From Gammaproteobacteria bacterium (lineage in GTDB: Bacteria > Pseudomonadota > Gammaproteobacteria > Natronospirales > REEB76): a stretch of DNA of 13,241 nt. Location: the NCBI GenBank assembly GCA_027317045.1, contig DAHVFI010000046.1:1-13241 (forward strand), read 5' to 3'. Under the pieces are notes generated by a model, which worked only from the letters and a program-made list of their open reading frames with translations, did not search any database and was not told the DNA's origin. Shown in pieces: positions 6,753 through 13,018 of the stretch. Numbering within the stretch: position 1 is the stretch's first letter; each line of letters starts with the position of its first letter. The translations under genes were made by a program, and so were the position numbers.

Positions 6753-9593
6753 TCAGGCCACTGGCAGTTCGACGCGTATTTGCGTGCCCTGCCCTGGAAT
6801 CGAGGAGATTGCAAACCTGCCCCCCGCAAGCCGTACGCGCTCCTCCATGCCCAGCAGGCCGAGGCTTTTGCCCCCCAAGGCCGCTTGGCGGGCCGCTTTC
6901 AGCTTGAACCCCCGGCCATCGTCGTGGATCTCAAGTACCAAATTCCCGTCTGCGTGATGCAATCCCACCTGGACTTCCTGTGCATTTGCATGGCGCAGCA
7001 CATTTGTCAGCGCGCTCTGCAGAACCCGGAAACAAGCGGTTTCCCGGATTGCTGACAGGCGCGGCAGATTCTTTTCTATGGTCAAGACCACCCTCAAACC
7101 GGTGGATGCAACCCGTTCCCGGATATACCAGCGCACCGCTGCCGCCAGCCCCAGGTCGTCCAACACCGACGGCCGCAAATTCAACGACAAGGCGCGCACC
7201 TCCTGTGCAAGGCCGGTCATGATGGCGGACGTAGCCTTGATCTGGGTTGCCAGGGCATCCGGGTCAGTTTGGTGCGCCAGCTCCCTCAGACCGAGCAGTA
7301 CGGCGGTCAATCCCTGACCCAGCTCGTCATGCAGCTCACGGGCCAAGTTCCGGCGTTCTTCTTCCTGGGTTTCCAGAATGCGCGCCGAAAGTTGCTGCAT
7401 CGCCTCCAAATAGATCTGCGCGCGCCGTTCCGCTTCCTTGTGATCCGTCATATCGACGCCCATGCCGACCACGCAATGCTGTCCCTGCCACTCGAAATGA
7501 CGCGCCACATAGTGATAAGGTATACGCCTGCCGTCTTTGCAATAAAGTTCGGTCTCACCTTCCGCACCCATGCCGTTCAAAATTTCTCCCACTGTCTCGC
7601 GATAGCTGGCCCGGCGCTCCGGAGGCACGATGTCGGCTGAACTGATACGTCCCATTTCCTCCATGTCGTAGCCCGTGGTCTCTTCCATTTGCCGGTTCCA
7701 GCGCAGGAAACGTCCCTCGGCATTGAACACGTAAAACACACCCGGCAGGGTGTCCAGGGCGTGGAAAACGAAATTGCGCTCATCCGCGAACCGCTGCTCG
7801 GCCATCACTCGGGCACTGACGTCATTGAGCATGAGCAGGAGATTCCGGTTATCGAGCCGGTGAGCACTAACCTCCACGTGCACGCTCCTACCGCTCTTAT
7901 GGCGCAAGCGTGACTGAAAGCTCAGGTATTCACCGATGGCTATCTGCTGCACGCGTTGAATCGCAGCGGCATCTGATTCCACTAGAGTCGAAATGTGCAT
8001 ACTTAACAGTTCAGCACGACTGTAACCGGACATACCACAAAGTGCCTGGTTCGCGAAAATGATCTCGCCTGTCGGCCGACGCACAAAAATCCCCAGCATG
8101 GCCTGTTCCACCAGTTCGCGGTACTGGCGCTCGCTTTCTTCGAGCTTGCGCTGTACTTCCAGCCGCTCACTGATATCGCGCTGGATGGACTGGATATCGC
8201 CATTCTTGAGCCGCATGGTGGTTACTTCGACTGGAACGTTATGGCCATCCTTGTGTCGCATCCAGGACTCGAAACGCGCTGACTGCCCGATCTTCAGCCG
8301 GTGACCACGCAGATTGGATTCGGCCACCAGATCCGTGACACGCATCTTCAATAATTCATCACGGCTGTAACCTAACATCTGGCAGAAAGCCTCATTCACG
8401 AATGTCAGATCGCCGTTGATGCGCCGCACCATGATGGTGTCGGAGGACCGTTCCACCAATTCGCCATAGCGTTCCTCGCTGGTGTCGCGGGCGCTCTCGG
8501 CAATGCGCTGGGCCGCGACTCGCGCCTCCAGATTCTCTGCCATGCCATCCACGCCACGGGCAATGACTCCTATTTCCCCGGGGCTTTCCGCAAGACCCGT
8601 GCGCGCACCCGCTTCACCCGCGCCGATGCGCTGCAAGGTCTGCAACAAAGGCTGCACGCGTCGTTTGACAAATGCCGTGGAAAACCACCAGGTAGACACG
8701 AGAATTAACAGCATAATGGCGGCAATGATCGCCAAGTCGCGGGCCAACGGCAGGAAGGCCAGGCGTTTTACGAGGCCCTCATCTATGCCGCTGGCGATGT
8801 AAATTTCGGCTCCGGGCACATCAGTATTTAGGTACCGTAGGGCGTAAAACCGCATCTTTCCGTCAATTCCGGGCAGCGCGCGATCGAGAGTGCGCTTCGA
8901 ACTTTGTACTGCCTTGAACAAAGCAGCTCGTGATTGATTGCTGCCGGTGAAACCTTGCGCCCTTGGGTAGTACATCAGCACCGTGCCATCGGCACTGAAT
9001 ATCGTTATTTGGGCGTAGCGGGAAAAGTTTATCTCGTCAGCGGGGGGTTCCAATGCCAGAGGTGACGCCGCAGCGTTTATTGCGCCGATGAGCTTCCCCT
9101 TGCCGTCAAAATGCGGCGCCGAGAAAAGCAGCAGCCCACCATGGGTAATGCGTCCTTCCGGGATAACGTCGCTGGTAAATCTGTGTGTCAGCATCACACG
9201 CTTAAACCAGCCCCGGTCGGACACATTGACGGGGTGCATGAAAGGCACCGCGCTGCAGACAATATCGCCGTGCGGGGAAACCACGTCCAAATTGTCATAT
9301 GCAGGCATGTGCGCGCGTAGTGCTGCCAAGGCCCGGCTGCACTCGCCCGCCGGGGCATTGACTGCGGGTAATGCCGCCATGACCAGTAACAGGTCATGAC
9401 TCTTCGAGGCCAGACTCTGGTAGCGGCCGGCGACCGCATCGGCCGCCAGCCTGCTAACTCCATAGGCATAGGTGATTGAAGTGTGATACCGCTGAATAGC
9501 CGTGTAGGTCGCGAGCACTATGGCCGGCAGGATGCATATCATCACCAAAGCCAACAGAGAGGTGCGCAGACTCGCAGGCCAGATTAGTTTCAT
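6753..9593 (-). CDS. dCache-HAMP-PAS3 NarX-family sensor histidine kinase
   Basis: From the ATG at 9593 the protein has 946 residues; an in-frame ATG at 9680 would add 29 hydrophilic residues before the first membrane helix and is less likely. Order of domains: TM1 (about 11-33), an extracytoplasmic dCache-like sensor (36-276, with NVSDRGWFKRV and SAPHFDGKGKLIGA), TM2 (284-306), HAMP (306-361), three PAS domains (about 374-476, 488-596, 607-721), then a HisKA_3 dimerisation helix with phospho-acceptor H755 (LARELHDELGQGL). The ATPase has an N-box (TNVLRHANA, near 864), G1 DDGRGF (891-896) and G2 GLLGMEERV (912-920). This is the NarX/DegS class, whose usual partner is a NarL/FixJ regulator such as the one at 10467-11111. 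It is followed on its strand by the receiver and GGDEF genes. The signal sensed is unknown; no heme or FAD signature was identified in the PAS domains. Confidence 0.95.
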   Translation of the reverse strand: MKLIWPASLRTSLLALVMICILPAIVLATYTAIQRYHTSITYAYGVSRLAADAVAGRYQSLASKSHDLLLVMAALPAVNAPAGECSRALAALRAHMPAYDNLDVVSPHGDIVCSAVPFMHPVNVSDRGWFKRVMLTHRFTSDVIPEGRITHGGLLLFSAPHFDGKGKLIGAINAAASPLALEPPADEINFSRYAQITIFSADGTVLMYYPRAQGFTGSNQSRAALFKAVQSSKRTLDRALPGIDGKMRFYALRYLNTDVPGAEIYIASGIDEGLVKRLAFLPLARDLAIIAAIMLLILVSTWWFSTAFVKRRVQPLLQTLQRIGAGEAGARTGLAESPGEIGVIARGVDGMAENLEARVAAQRIAESARDTSEERYGELVERSSDTIMVRRINGDLTFVNEAFCQMLGYSRDELLKMRVTDLVAESNLRGHRLKIGQSARFESWMRHKDGHNVPVEVTTMRLKNGDIQSIQRDISERLEVQRKLEESERQYRELVEQAMLGIFVRRPTGEIIFANQALCGMSGYSRAELLSMHISTLVESDAAAIQRVQQIAIGEYLSFQSRLRHKSGRSVHVEVSAHRLDNRNLLLMLNDVSARVMAEQRFADERNFVFHALDTLPGVFYVFNAEGRFLRWNRQMEETTGYDMEEMGRISSADIVPPERRASYRETVGEILNGMGAEGETELYCKDGRRIPYHYVARHFEWQGQHCVVGMGVDMTDHKEAERRAQIYLEAMQQLSARILETQEEERRNLARELHDELGQGLTAVLLGLRELAHQTDPDALATQIKATSAIMTGLAQEVRALSLNLRPSVLDDLGLAAAVRWYIRERVASTGLRVVLTIEKNLPRLSAIRETACFRVLQSALTNVLRHANAQEVQVGLHHADGNLVLEIHDDGRGFKLKAARQAALGGKSLGLLGMEERVRLAGGRFAISSIPGQGTQIRVELPVA

Positions 9594-9774
9594 TCGGCAG
9601 TCTTCATTTTTTGGATGATTACGGTCCGGATAACGCTGATAGGTTAGCACCTGCGGAGATTCACCCGCCCGCAACCACAATCCCGCCGCCCATGAACCAG
9701 GATCTCACCAGCCCTGCGAAGGCTCCTTAAGCCGGTACCAGATTAATCCCTAATAATTTCCGGGGATTGCCCAA
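9594..9774. other. Intergenic region between kinase and riboswitch
   Basis: This is the start of the 424-bp gap between divergent genes, which also holds the riboswitch and its platform (9775-10017). I see no coding frame of merit here. It must hold the kinase promoter on the minus strand, but I cannot find a good -35/-10 pair. Confidence 0.4.
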
Positions 9775-9803
9775 CTGTTTATCCCGGCCCCCTTTGCTAT
9801 AAA
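9775..9803 (+). promoter_or_regulatory. Likely promoter of the riboswitch/SCPU transcript
   Basis: A good extended AT box TATAAAT starts at 9798, and transcription from it would begin near 9810, just where the aptamer starts. The -35 region at 9775-9780 (CTGTTT, 17-bp spacer) is a poor match to TTGACA, so activation by a regulator is possible. Confidence 0.45.
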
Positions 9804-9805
9804 TA

Positions 9806-9900
9806 ACCCTGCGACAAAGGCAAACCCGTCGAAAGGCGGGGACGCAAAGTCACCGATCTAAAGGGCCTGAGCCCCAGGATGGCGGGACCGCCGCGAGCAG
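9806..9900 (+). promoter_or_regulatory. Cyclic di-GMP-I (GEMM-I) riboswitch aptamer
   Basis: The conserved core of the GEMM-I class is readable in order: AAGGCAAACC (9817-9826), a helix CCCGTC/GGCGGG capped by a GAAA tetraloop (9831-9834), then GACGCAAAGTCACCG (9841-9855), the receptor-like ATCTAAAG (9856-9863), a GGGC/GCCC hairpin (9863-9874) and GGATGGCGGGACCGCC (9878-9893). CTGC at 9809-9812 and GCAG at 9897-9900 can close the element. Aptamers of this class bind c-di-GMP and control motility, pilus, adhesion and c-di-GMP turnover genes. It lies on the plus strand about 118 nt upstream of the GTG of the SCPU-domain gene, whose expression it should control. Confidence 0.92.
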
Positions 9901-9948
9901 ACCTTCGGCAGCGACCATGCTCCGAAAAGCCTGCGGCTCCTCGTTCCA

Positions 9949-10010
9949 TCCTCCAGCAACGGCCCTGCAGTGCTTAATCGTGAGCCTGCGTGCAGGCGTA
10001 TTTTGGAGGA
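9949..10010 (+). promoter_or_regulatory. Expression platform: anti-SD, SD and nested hairpin
   Basis: TCCTCCA (9949-9955) is a perfect complement of TGGAGGA (10004-10010), the strong Shine-Dalgarno 7 nt before the GTG at 10018. Between them GCCTGC-GT-GCAGGC (9984-9997) can form a hairpin followed by GTATTTT, and CCTGCA (9963-9968) can compete for TGCAGG (9991-9996). The layout fits switching by ribosome-site occlusion, perhaps with weak termination. Pairing is read from the sequence; the direction of control by ligand is not determinable by eye. Confidence 0.55.
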
Positions 10011-10017
10011 AAGCCAG

Positions 10018-10425
10018 GTGTTCAGATATTTTCATTTTTGGCTGTTGGCGGCTTTGTCAGTAACACTGGCGTTGGCGCCTATCACGGCCTCGGCGAATAC
10101 CGGCCGGGGACAATTCGTGGTTTCCGTAAATGTCATCAGAGAATGCCGCATCGGCATGCAGAACTTAGCCAGTGGTACGCCGGCCGCCAGTCCGAGTAGC
10201 ACCGCAGCCCGGGGTGCGGTGACCTTGAGCTGCTCCAGAAATACCGCCTATGCCGTGAGTTTCGGCTCAGGGGCCAGTTCTGCCAACACTGCGAACTCCG
10301 AAAGCGTAGCCGGTGTGGGTAACGGCACGGCCCAGATAATACCCGTTTATAGCCAAATGCCCCTCCAGCGCAGCAAGGCGAGCGCTACACCGGCCGAGCC
10401 CCTGGTGATGACCATCAATTACTGA
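10018..10425 (+). CDS. Small secreted spore coat U (SCPU)-domain protein, pilin-like
   Basis: A 135-residue protein from the GTG at 10018, chosen for its strong GGAGGA Shine-Dalgarno and because the signal peptide starts there (FWLLAALSVTLALAPITASA, cleavage near residue 26). The mature part has FVVSVNVIREC, ARGAVTLSCSRNTAYAVSFGSG, VYSQMPL and a final strand LVMTINY, the pattern of SCPU domains found in Csu-type chaperone-usher pilins and related secreted proteins. Cys43 and Cys72 are placed for the usual disulfide. At about 109 mature residues it is shorter than typical SCPU domains: the middle strands (the LxYxLYxD region) seem absent, replaced by a Ser/Ala/Asn/Gly-rich linker. No chaperone or usher gene adjoins it; the next gene converges on it. 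It is controlled by the c-di-GMP riboswitch, so a surface or adhesion role is inferred. Confidence 0.75.
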   Translation: MFRYFHFWLLAALSVTLALAPITASANTGRGQFVVSVNVIRECRIGMQNLASGTPAASPSSTAARGAVTLSCSRNTAYAVSFGSGASSANTANSESVAGVGNGTAQIIPVYSQMPLQRSKASATPAEPLVMTINY

Positions 10426-10466
10426 TCTGCTGTCTTTGCTGTCTTAATGAAGCGATTGCGCCGTGC

Positions 10467-11111
10467 TTACTTGTTTGAAAGCGGGGAAAGCCGTGCGGCA
10501 TAACGTACCAGCGCCGCAGCATTGGGGATTCCCAGGCGTTCCATGAGTTGCGCACGGTGACTCTCGACGGTTTTGACACTCACTTTGAGCTCGAAAGCGA
10601 TCTGCTTGACGTTCTTGCCTTCCGATATCAGATGCAGAATCTGTTTTTGCCTTGGAGTTAGGTGCTGTATCTGGCTGGGCTTTCCCGCGGCTTGGCCAAA
10701 ATATTCTTCCACTACGCGCTTGGAGATGGCGGCGCTTAAAAAAATACCGCCGCGCGAGACCGCCTCTATGGCCAGCTTGAGTTCATCCGGCGTCGCCTCT
10801 TTCAATACGTACGCGGAGGCCCCGGAACTCAATGCTTGTACCACATATTCTTCGTTGGCATGCATGGATAGAATGATTACACGTATGTCAGCGTGCTGCG
10901 CATGTATCTGTGCGGTGGCGTCCAGTCCGTTTACCTCACCCATTGCCAGGTCCATGATCACGATGTCCGGATGAGCGGTGCTGGCCAACTCCACAGCCTG
11001 CCTGCCACTGGAAGCCTCTGCGATCACCTGGACATCGGCCAGTGTCTGTAGCAACTTGACCAGGCCTGCCCGGAAAATGCTGTGATCATCTGCGATTAAA
11101 ACCGTGGTCAT
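10467..11111 (-). CDS. NarL/FixJ (LuxR-type) response regulator
   Basis: A 214-residue two-domain regulator of normal length. The receiver domain has D8-D9, phosphoacceptor D54 (VIMDLAMGEV), S82 and K104 (YVLKEA). After a linker, the LuxR-type helix-turn-helix runs from about 150 to 207 (LTPRQKQILHLISEGKNVKQIA, recognition helix VKTVESHRAQLMERLG, given here in two parts). It is a phosphorylation-dependent transcription factor. The nearest kinase of the matching HisKA_3 class is encoded at 6753-9593, so they probably form a two-component pair although the riboswitch/SCPU unit lies between them. Its target is unknown; the SCPU promoter with its weak -35 is an attractive candidate. Its stop lies 41 bp from that of the convergent SCPU gene. 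Confidence 0.95.
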   Translation of the reverse strand: MTTVLIADDHSIFRAGLVKLLQTLADVQVIAEASSGRQAVELASTAHPDIVIMDLAMGEVNGLDATAQIHAQHADIRVIILSMHANEEYVVQALSSGASAYVLKEATPDELKLAIEAVSRGGIFLSAAISKRVVEEYFGQAAGKPSQIQHLTPRQKQILHLISEGKNVKQIAFELKVSVKTVESHRAQLMERLGIPNAAALVRYAARLSPLSNK

Positions 11112-11148
11112 GGGTATCCGCCTCTGCAGTCAGCCGCTTCGTCATCCG

Positions 11149-11171
11149 ATACTGGCCTCGGGTTTCAGTAT
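11149..11171. repeat. Dyad ATACTG-N11-CAGTAT upstream of the NarL-type regulator
   Basis: A perfect 6-bp inverted repeat (11149-11154 and 11166-11171) in the 216-bp divergent gap between the regulator and the pirin gene. On the minus strand a -10-like TATACT (11168-11173) overlaps one arm. This is compatible with an operator acting on the regulator gene, but such a short dyad can occur by chance. Confidence 0.3.
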
Positions 11172-11327
11172 AGTGCATGAAGAAAGCGGGTATCCGGAAA
11201 CAAGGGCCGGTGCGCCAAAGGCCACAAGGCTTCCGCCGACAATGCCGCGGGGAATGGGTACACACTAATGCCACTGGTGGCACCCCTGCCCGGTGCTACG
11301 CTTGGAATCCTTCAGTGGGAGAACCCT

Positions 11328-12275
11328 ATGAGCAAGCTTGTGGCATCGCCTGAACCGAAAAGTCTCGAAACTCAGTCTGCACCCCGGCCTGAACTCGTCA
11401 GTTATCCCGCCCACGATGCGGATCTCGGCGGCGGCATCACAGTGGTGCGCGTACTGCCGCTCCGGCAGCACCGCCTGGTGGGACCCTGGTGCTTTTTCGA
11501 CCACTATGGGCCTTTGTCCTTCAATAACCGGAAGGCCATGGACGTGGCGCCGCATCCGCATATCGGCCTACAAACCGTTTCCTGGTTATTCGATGGGGAG
11601 ATACTGCATAACGACAGCCTGGGTTGCACGAGCATGGCACGCCCCGGTGAGCTGAATCTCATGACCGCCGGCCAGGCTATCGCCCACGCGGAGGAAACCC
11701 CGGCCCGGAATTCGGGAAAACTCCATGGCTTGCAACTGTGGGTGGCGTTGCCAGACCGGGAACGCCAGCGGGCACCCAGTTTTGATCATTACAAAGATTT
11801 GCCGGTACTGGAGCCGGGCGGCGGACGCGTACACCTGTTCATGGGCGAACTGGCCGGCCAGCGTTCCAAGGCGCGCGCTTTCTCACCGCTGGTGGGCGCG
11901 GCACTCAAATTTGAAGCCAATGCCAAGATGCGCCTGCCGCTGAATCCCGCCTGGGAGCACGCGCTCGTTATCATCGACGGGAAAATCTCACTCGATGGCA
12001 AACAGCTGATCCCCGGTGCACTCCACTACCTCGGCGCTCATCGTAGCGGGATCGAACTCAGCACGAAAGCTCCGGCACGCGCGGTGTTGATCGGCGGCGC
12101 GCCATTCGAGGAGCCCATTATCATCTGGTGGAATTTTGTGGCACGCACCGCGGAGGAAATCCAGGCGGCGCGTGAAGATTGGGAGCAGCATCGCCGCTTC
12201 GGCGAAGTGAAAGCCTACAGAGGTGCGCGGCTCAAAGCGCCGTCCTTCATCGCGCGGCCCATCGCCGGTCATTGA
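11328..12275 (+). CDS. Pirin family protein
   Basis: A 315-residue bicupin. I chose the ATG at 11328 (MSKLVASPEP) because GGGAGA lies 5 nt upstream; an in-frame ATG at 11268 would add 20 residues. The N-terminal cupin keeps the pirin metal ligands: HPH (H76 and H78, in APHPHIGLQT) and H120-x-E122 (in AIAHAEETP). The PGELNLMTAGQ motif before the second pair is typical, and the C-terminal pirin domain (GGAPFEEPIIIWWNFVA) is intact. Some bacterial pirins show quercetin 2,3-dioxygenase activity and others bind metabolic enzymes; the substrate here is unknown. It stands alone, divergent from the NarL-type regulator and upstream of the accessory hipBA region. Confidence 0.95.
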   Translation: MSKLVASPEPKSLETQSAPRPELVSYPAHDADLGGGITVVRVLPLRQHRLVGPWCFFDHYGPLSFNNRKAMDVAPHPHIGLQTVSWLFDGEILHNDSLGCTSMARPGELNLMTAGQAIAHAEETPARNSGKLHGLQLWVALPDRERQRAPSFDHYKDLPVLEPGGGRVHLFMGELAGQRSKARAFSPLVGAALKFEANAKMRLPLNPAWEHALVIIDGKISLDGKQLIPGALHYLGAHRSGIELSTKAPARAVLIGGAPFEEPIIIWWNFVARTAEEIQAAREDWEQHRRFGEVKAYRGARLKAPSFIARPIAGH

Positions 12276-12366
12276 CCGCGACTGCAACATGAGAGGCTGG
12301 TATCCCCGGGCAACTTGACCCTATTGGGGGTCTAGGCGAAATATTCGTGGCTGATAACGCCGTACA

Positions 12367-12519
12367 GATCCACACGTAATTGCCGTTGCTGACCTTGCCC
12401 TTCTTGTTCACCCCCGGCAGGCCGAAGGGCAGGCGCGGGTCGCGCGCGACCTTATCGGCGTCGATCTCGTCCACGTTGAAGGGCGGATTGGCCATGACGT
12501 AATCGGCCTTGCCCAGCAG
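12367..12519 (-). pseudogene. hsdM: Relic of type I restriction-modification methyltransferase subunit HsdM
   Basis: On the minus strand 51 codons encode a recognisable internal piece of HsdM: LLGKADYVMANPPFNVDE, then DPRLPFGLPGVNKKGKVSNG and NYVWI. It includes catalytic motif IV, NPPF, of N6-adenine methyltransferases. HsdM proteins are about 500 residues, so about nine tenths is missing. A TAA (12520-12522) lies in frame directly upstream, and similarity stops abruptly after NYVWI, where the frame continues as unrelated sequence. An ATG inside the piece would give an 82-residue open frame, but without the rest of the fold it cannot be an active enzyme. No hsdR or hsdS sequence is visible nearby. 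It is evidence that a restriction-modification locus was once here or that a fragment was brought in. Confidence 0.85.
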
Positions 12520-12549
12520 TTAGTGGGTTTGCATGTGGACTTAGCCAGT

Positions 12550-12574
12550 GGGTATTGGGGATAGTAGGGGGGGG
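12550..12574 (+). other. G-rich tract with quadruplex potential
   Basis: GGG (12550-12552), GGGG (12557-12560) and a run of eight Gs (12567-12574), separated by TATT and ATAGTA, could supply four G3 tracts on the plus strand. The FseI-type palindrome GGCCGGCC overlaps its end. It sits between the hsdM relic and the hipBA promoter. No function can be assigned. Confidence 0.35.
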
Positions 12575-12629
12575 CCGGCCAAGGCCCTGCGCTGGGGCCT
12601 GCTTCGGCCTAAGATGGGCACCTAAATTG

Positions 12630-12643
12630 TTCCCGTACGGTAT
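12630..12643. promoter_or_regulatory. Upstream hipBA operator copy
   Basis: TTCCCGTACGG followed by TAT repeats 11 bp of the perfect palindrome found 50 bp downstream. It lies just upstream of the -35 box. It is probably a second, weaker HipB site, as two operators about five helical turns apart would suit cooperative binding or DNA bending. Confidence 0.65.
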
Positions 12644-12649
12644 TATTCA

Positions 12650-12678
12650 TTGACCTTGATTATTTATTAATATATAAT
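12650..12678 (+). promoter_or_regulatory. hipBA sigma70 promoter
   Basis: TTGACC (12650-12655), a 17-bp AT-rich spacer and a perfect TATAAT (12673-12678) make the best promoter in the window. The expected start near 12685 falls inside the downstream operator palindrome, so HipB binding there should block initiation. hipB begins about 28 nt after that. Confidence 0.82.
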
Positions 12679-12679
12679 C

Positions 12680-12693
12680 TTCCCGTACGGGAA
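12680..12693. promoter_or_regulatory. hipBA operator, perfect 14-bp palindrome
   Basis: TTCCCGTACGGGAA is a perfect dyad at the predicted transcription start, right after the -10 box. HipB proteins are known to repress their own operons at palindromes; the E. coli site has TATCC/GGATA half-sites, so this organism's site differs. Assignment rests on the position and on the second copy at 12630. Confidence 0.72.
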
Positions 12694-12712
12694 TATTTTA
12701 ATCGAGGCTACC

Positions 12713-13018
12713 ATGGCCACTAAAAGTCACCAAAATCCGGTCTACGGTCGCGTGGATTCCGCTGCCCAGTTAGGACGGCTGGTACGTGAACACCGCAAGG
12801 GGCTCCATCGCGTGACCGTTGCCCAGACGGCCAGTGTGTCGGGTGTGGGTCCGCGGTTCATTTCTGAACTGGAGCGTGGCAAGAGCACTGCCGAAATCGG
12901 CAAGGCCCTCCATGTGATCCAGCAGCTCGGTCTGGATATCTGGGTGATTCCGCGTGGCGTTACGCCCGGAGCCCCGGCCACTGTTCACGCGGAACTCACT
13001 ATCGGCCCAGGTAAGTGA
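12713..13018 (+). CDS. hipB: HipB-family antitoxin (XRE-type HTH)
   Basis: A 101-residue DNA-binding protein starting at ATG 12713, with GAGG 5 nt upstream. A Cro/C1-type helix-turn-helix spans about residues 16-71 (LGRLVREHRKG, VSGVGPRFISELERGK, then ALHVIQQLGLDIWVIP), the usual HipB layout. HipB dimers bind and neutralise the HipA kinase and repress the operon. Its stop overlaps the hipA start by 4 nt (GTGA), so the two are translationally coupled. The promoter with twin palindromes lies directly upstream. The leading 12 residues and the short C-terminal extension (ending ELTIGPGK) vary in the family. Confidence 0.92.
   Translation: MATKSHQNPVYGRVDSAAQLGRLVREHRKGLHRVTVAQTASVSGVGPRFISELERGKSTAEIGKALHVIQQLGLDIWVIPRGVTPGAPATVHAELTIGPGK

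Larger units (their letters stand above)
12276..12712. other. Gene-poor accessory stretch between pirin and hipB
   Basis: This 437-bp gap holds no intact gene. From left to right it contains a short dyad GACCC/GGGTC (about 12317-12332) without a T-run, a minus-strand relic of hsdM (12367-12519), a G-rich tract (12550-12574), an 8-bp palindrome GGCCGGCC (12573-12580), and the AT-rich hipBA control region (12630-12693). No integrase, terminal repeat or target duplication was found. Confidence 0.6.

Noticed and set aside
9781..9800. Sigma54-like promoter (GG then TTTGCTA) before the riboswitch
   Set aside because: The GG and GC elements are 8 nt apart instead of 10 and the TGGCAC block is absent. 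TATAAAT as a -10 box fits better.
9984..10004. Hairpin plus TATTTT as a firm intrinsic terminator
   Set aside because: The stem is only 5-6 bp and the T-run is four long and broken, so it is kept only as part of the expression platform.
12317..12332. GACCC/GGGTC dyad as pirin terminator
   Set aside because: Five-bp stem with no following T-run.
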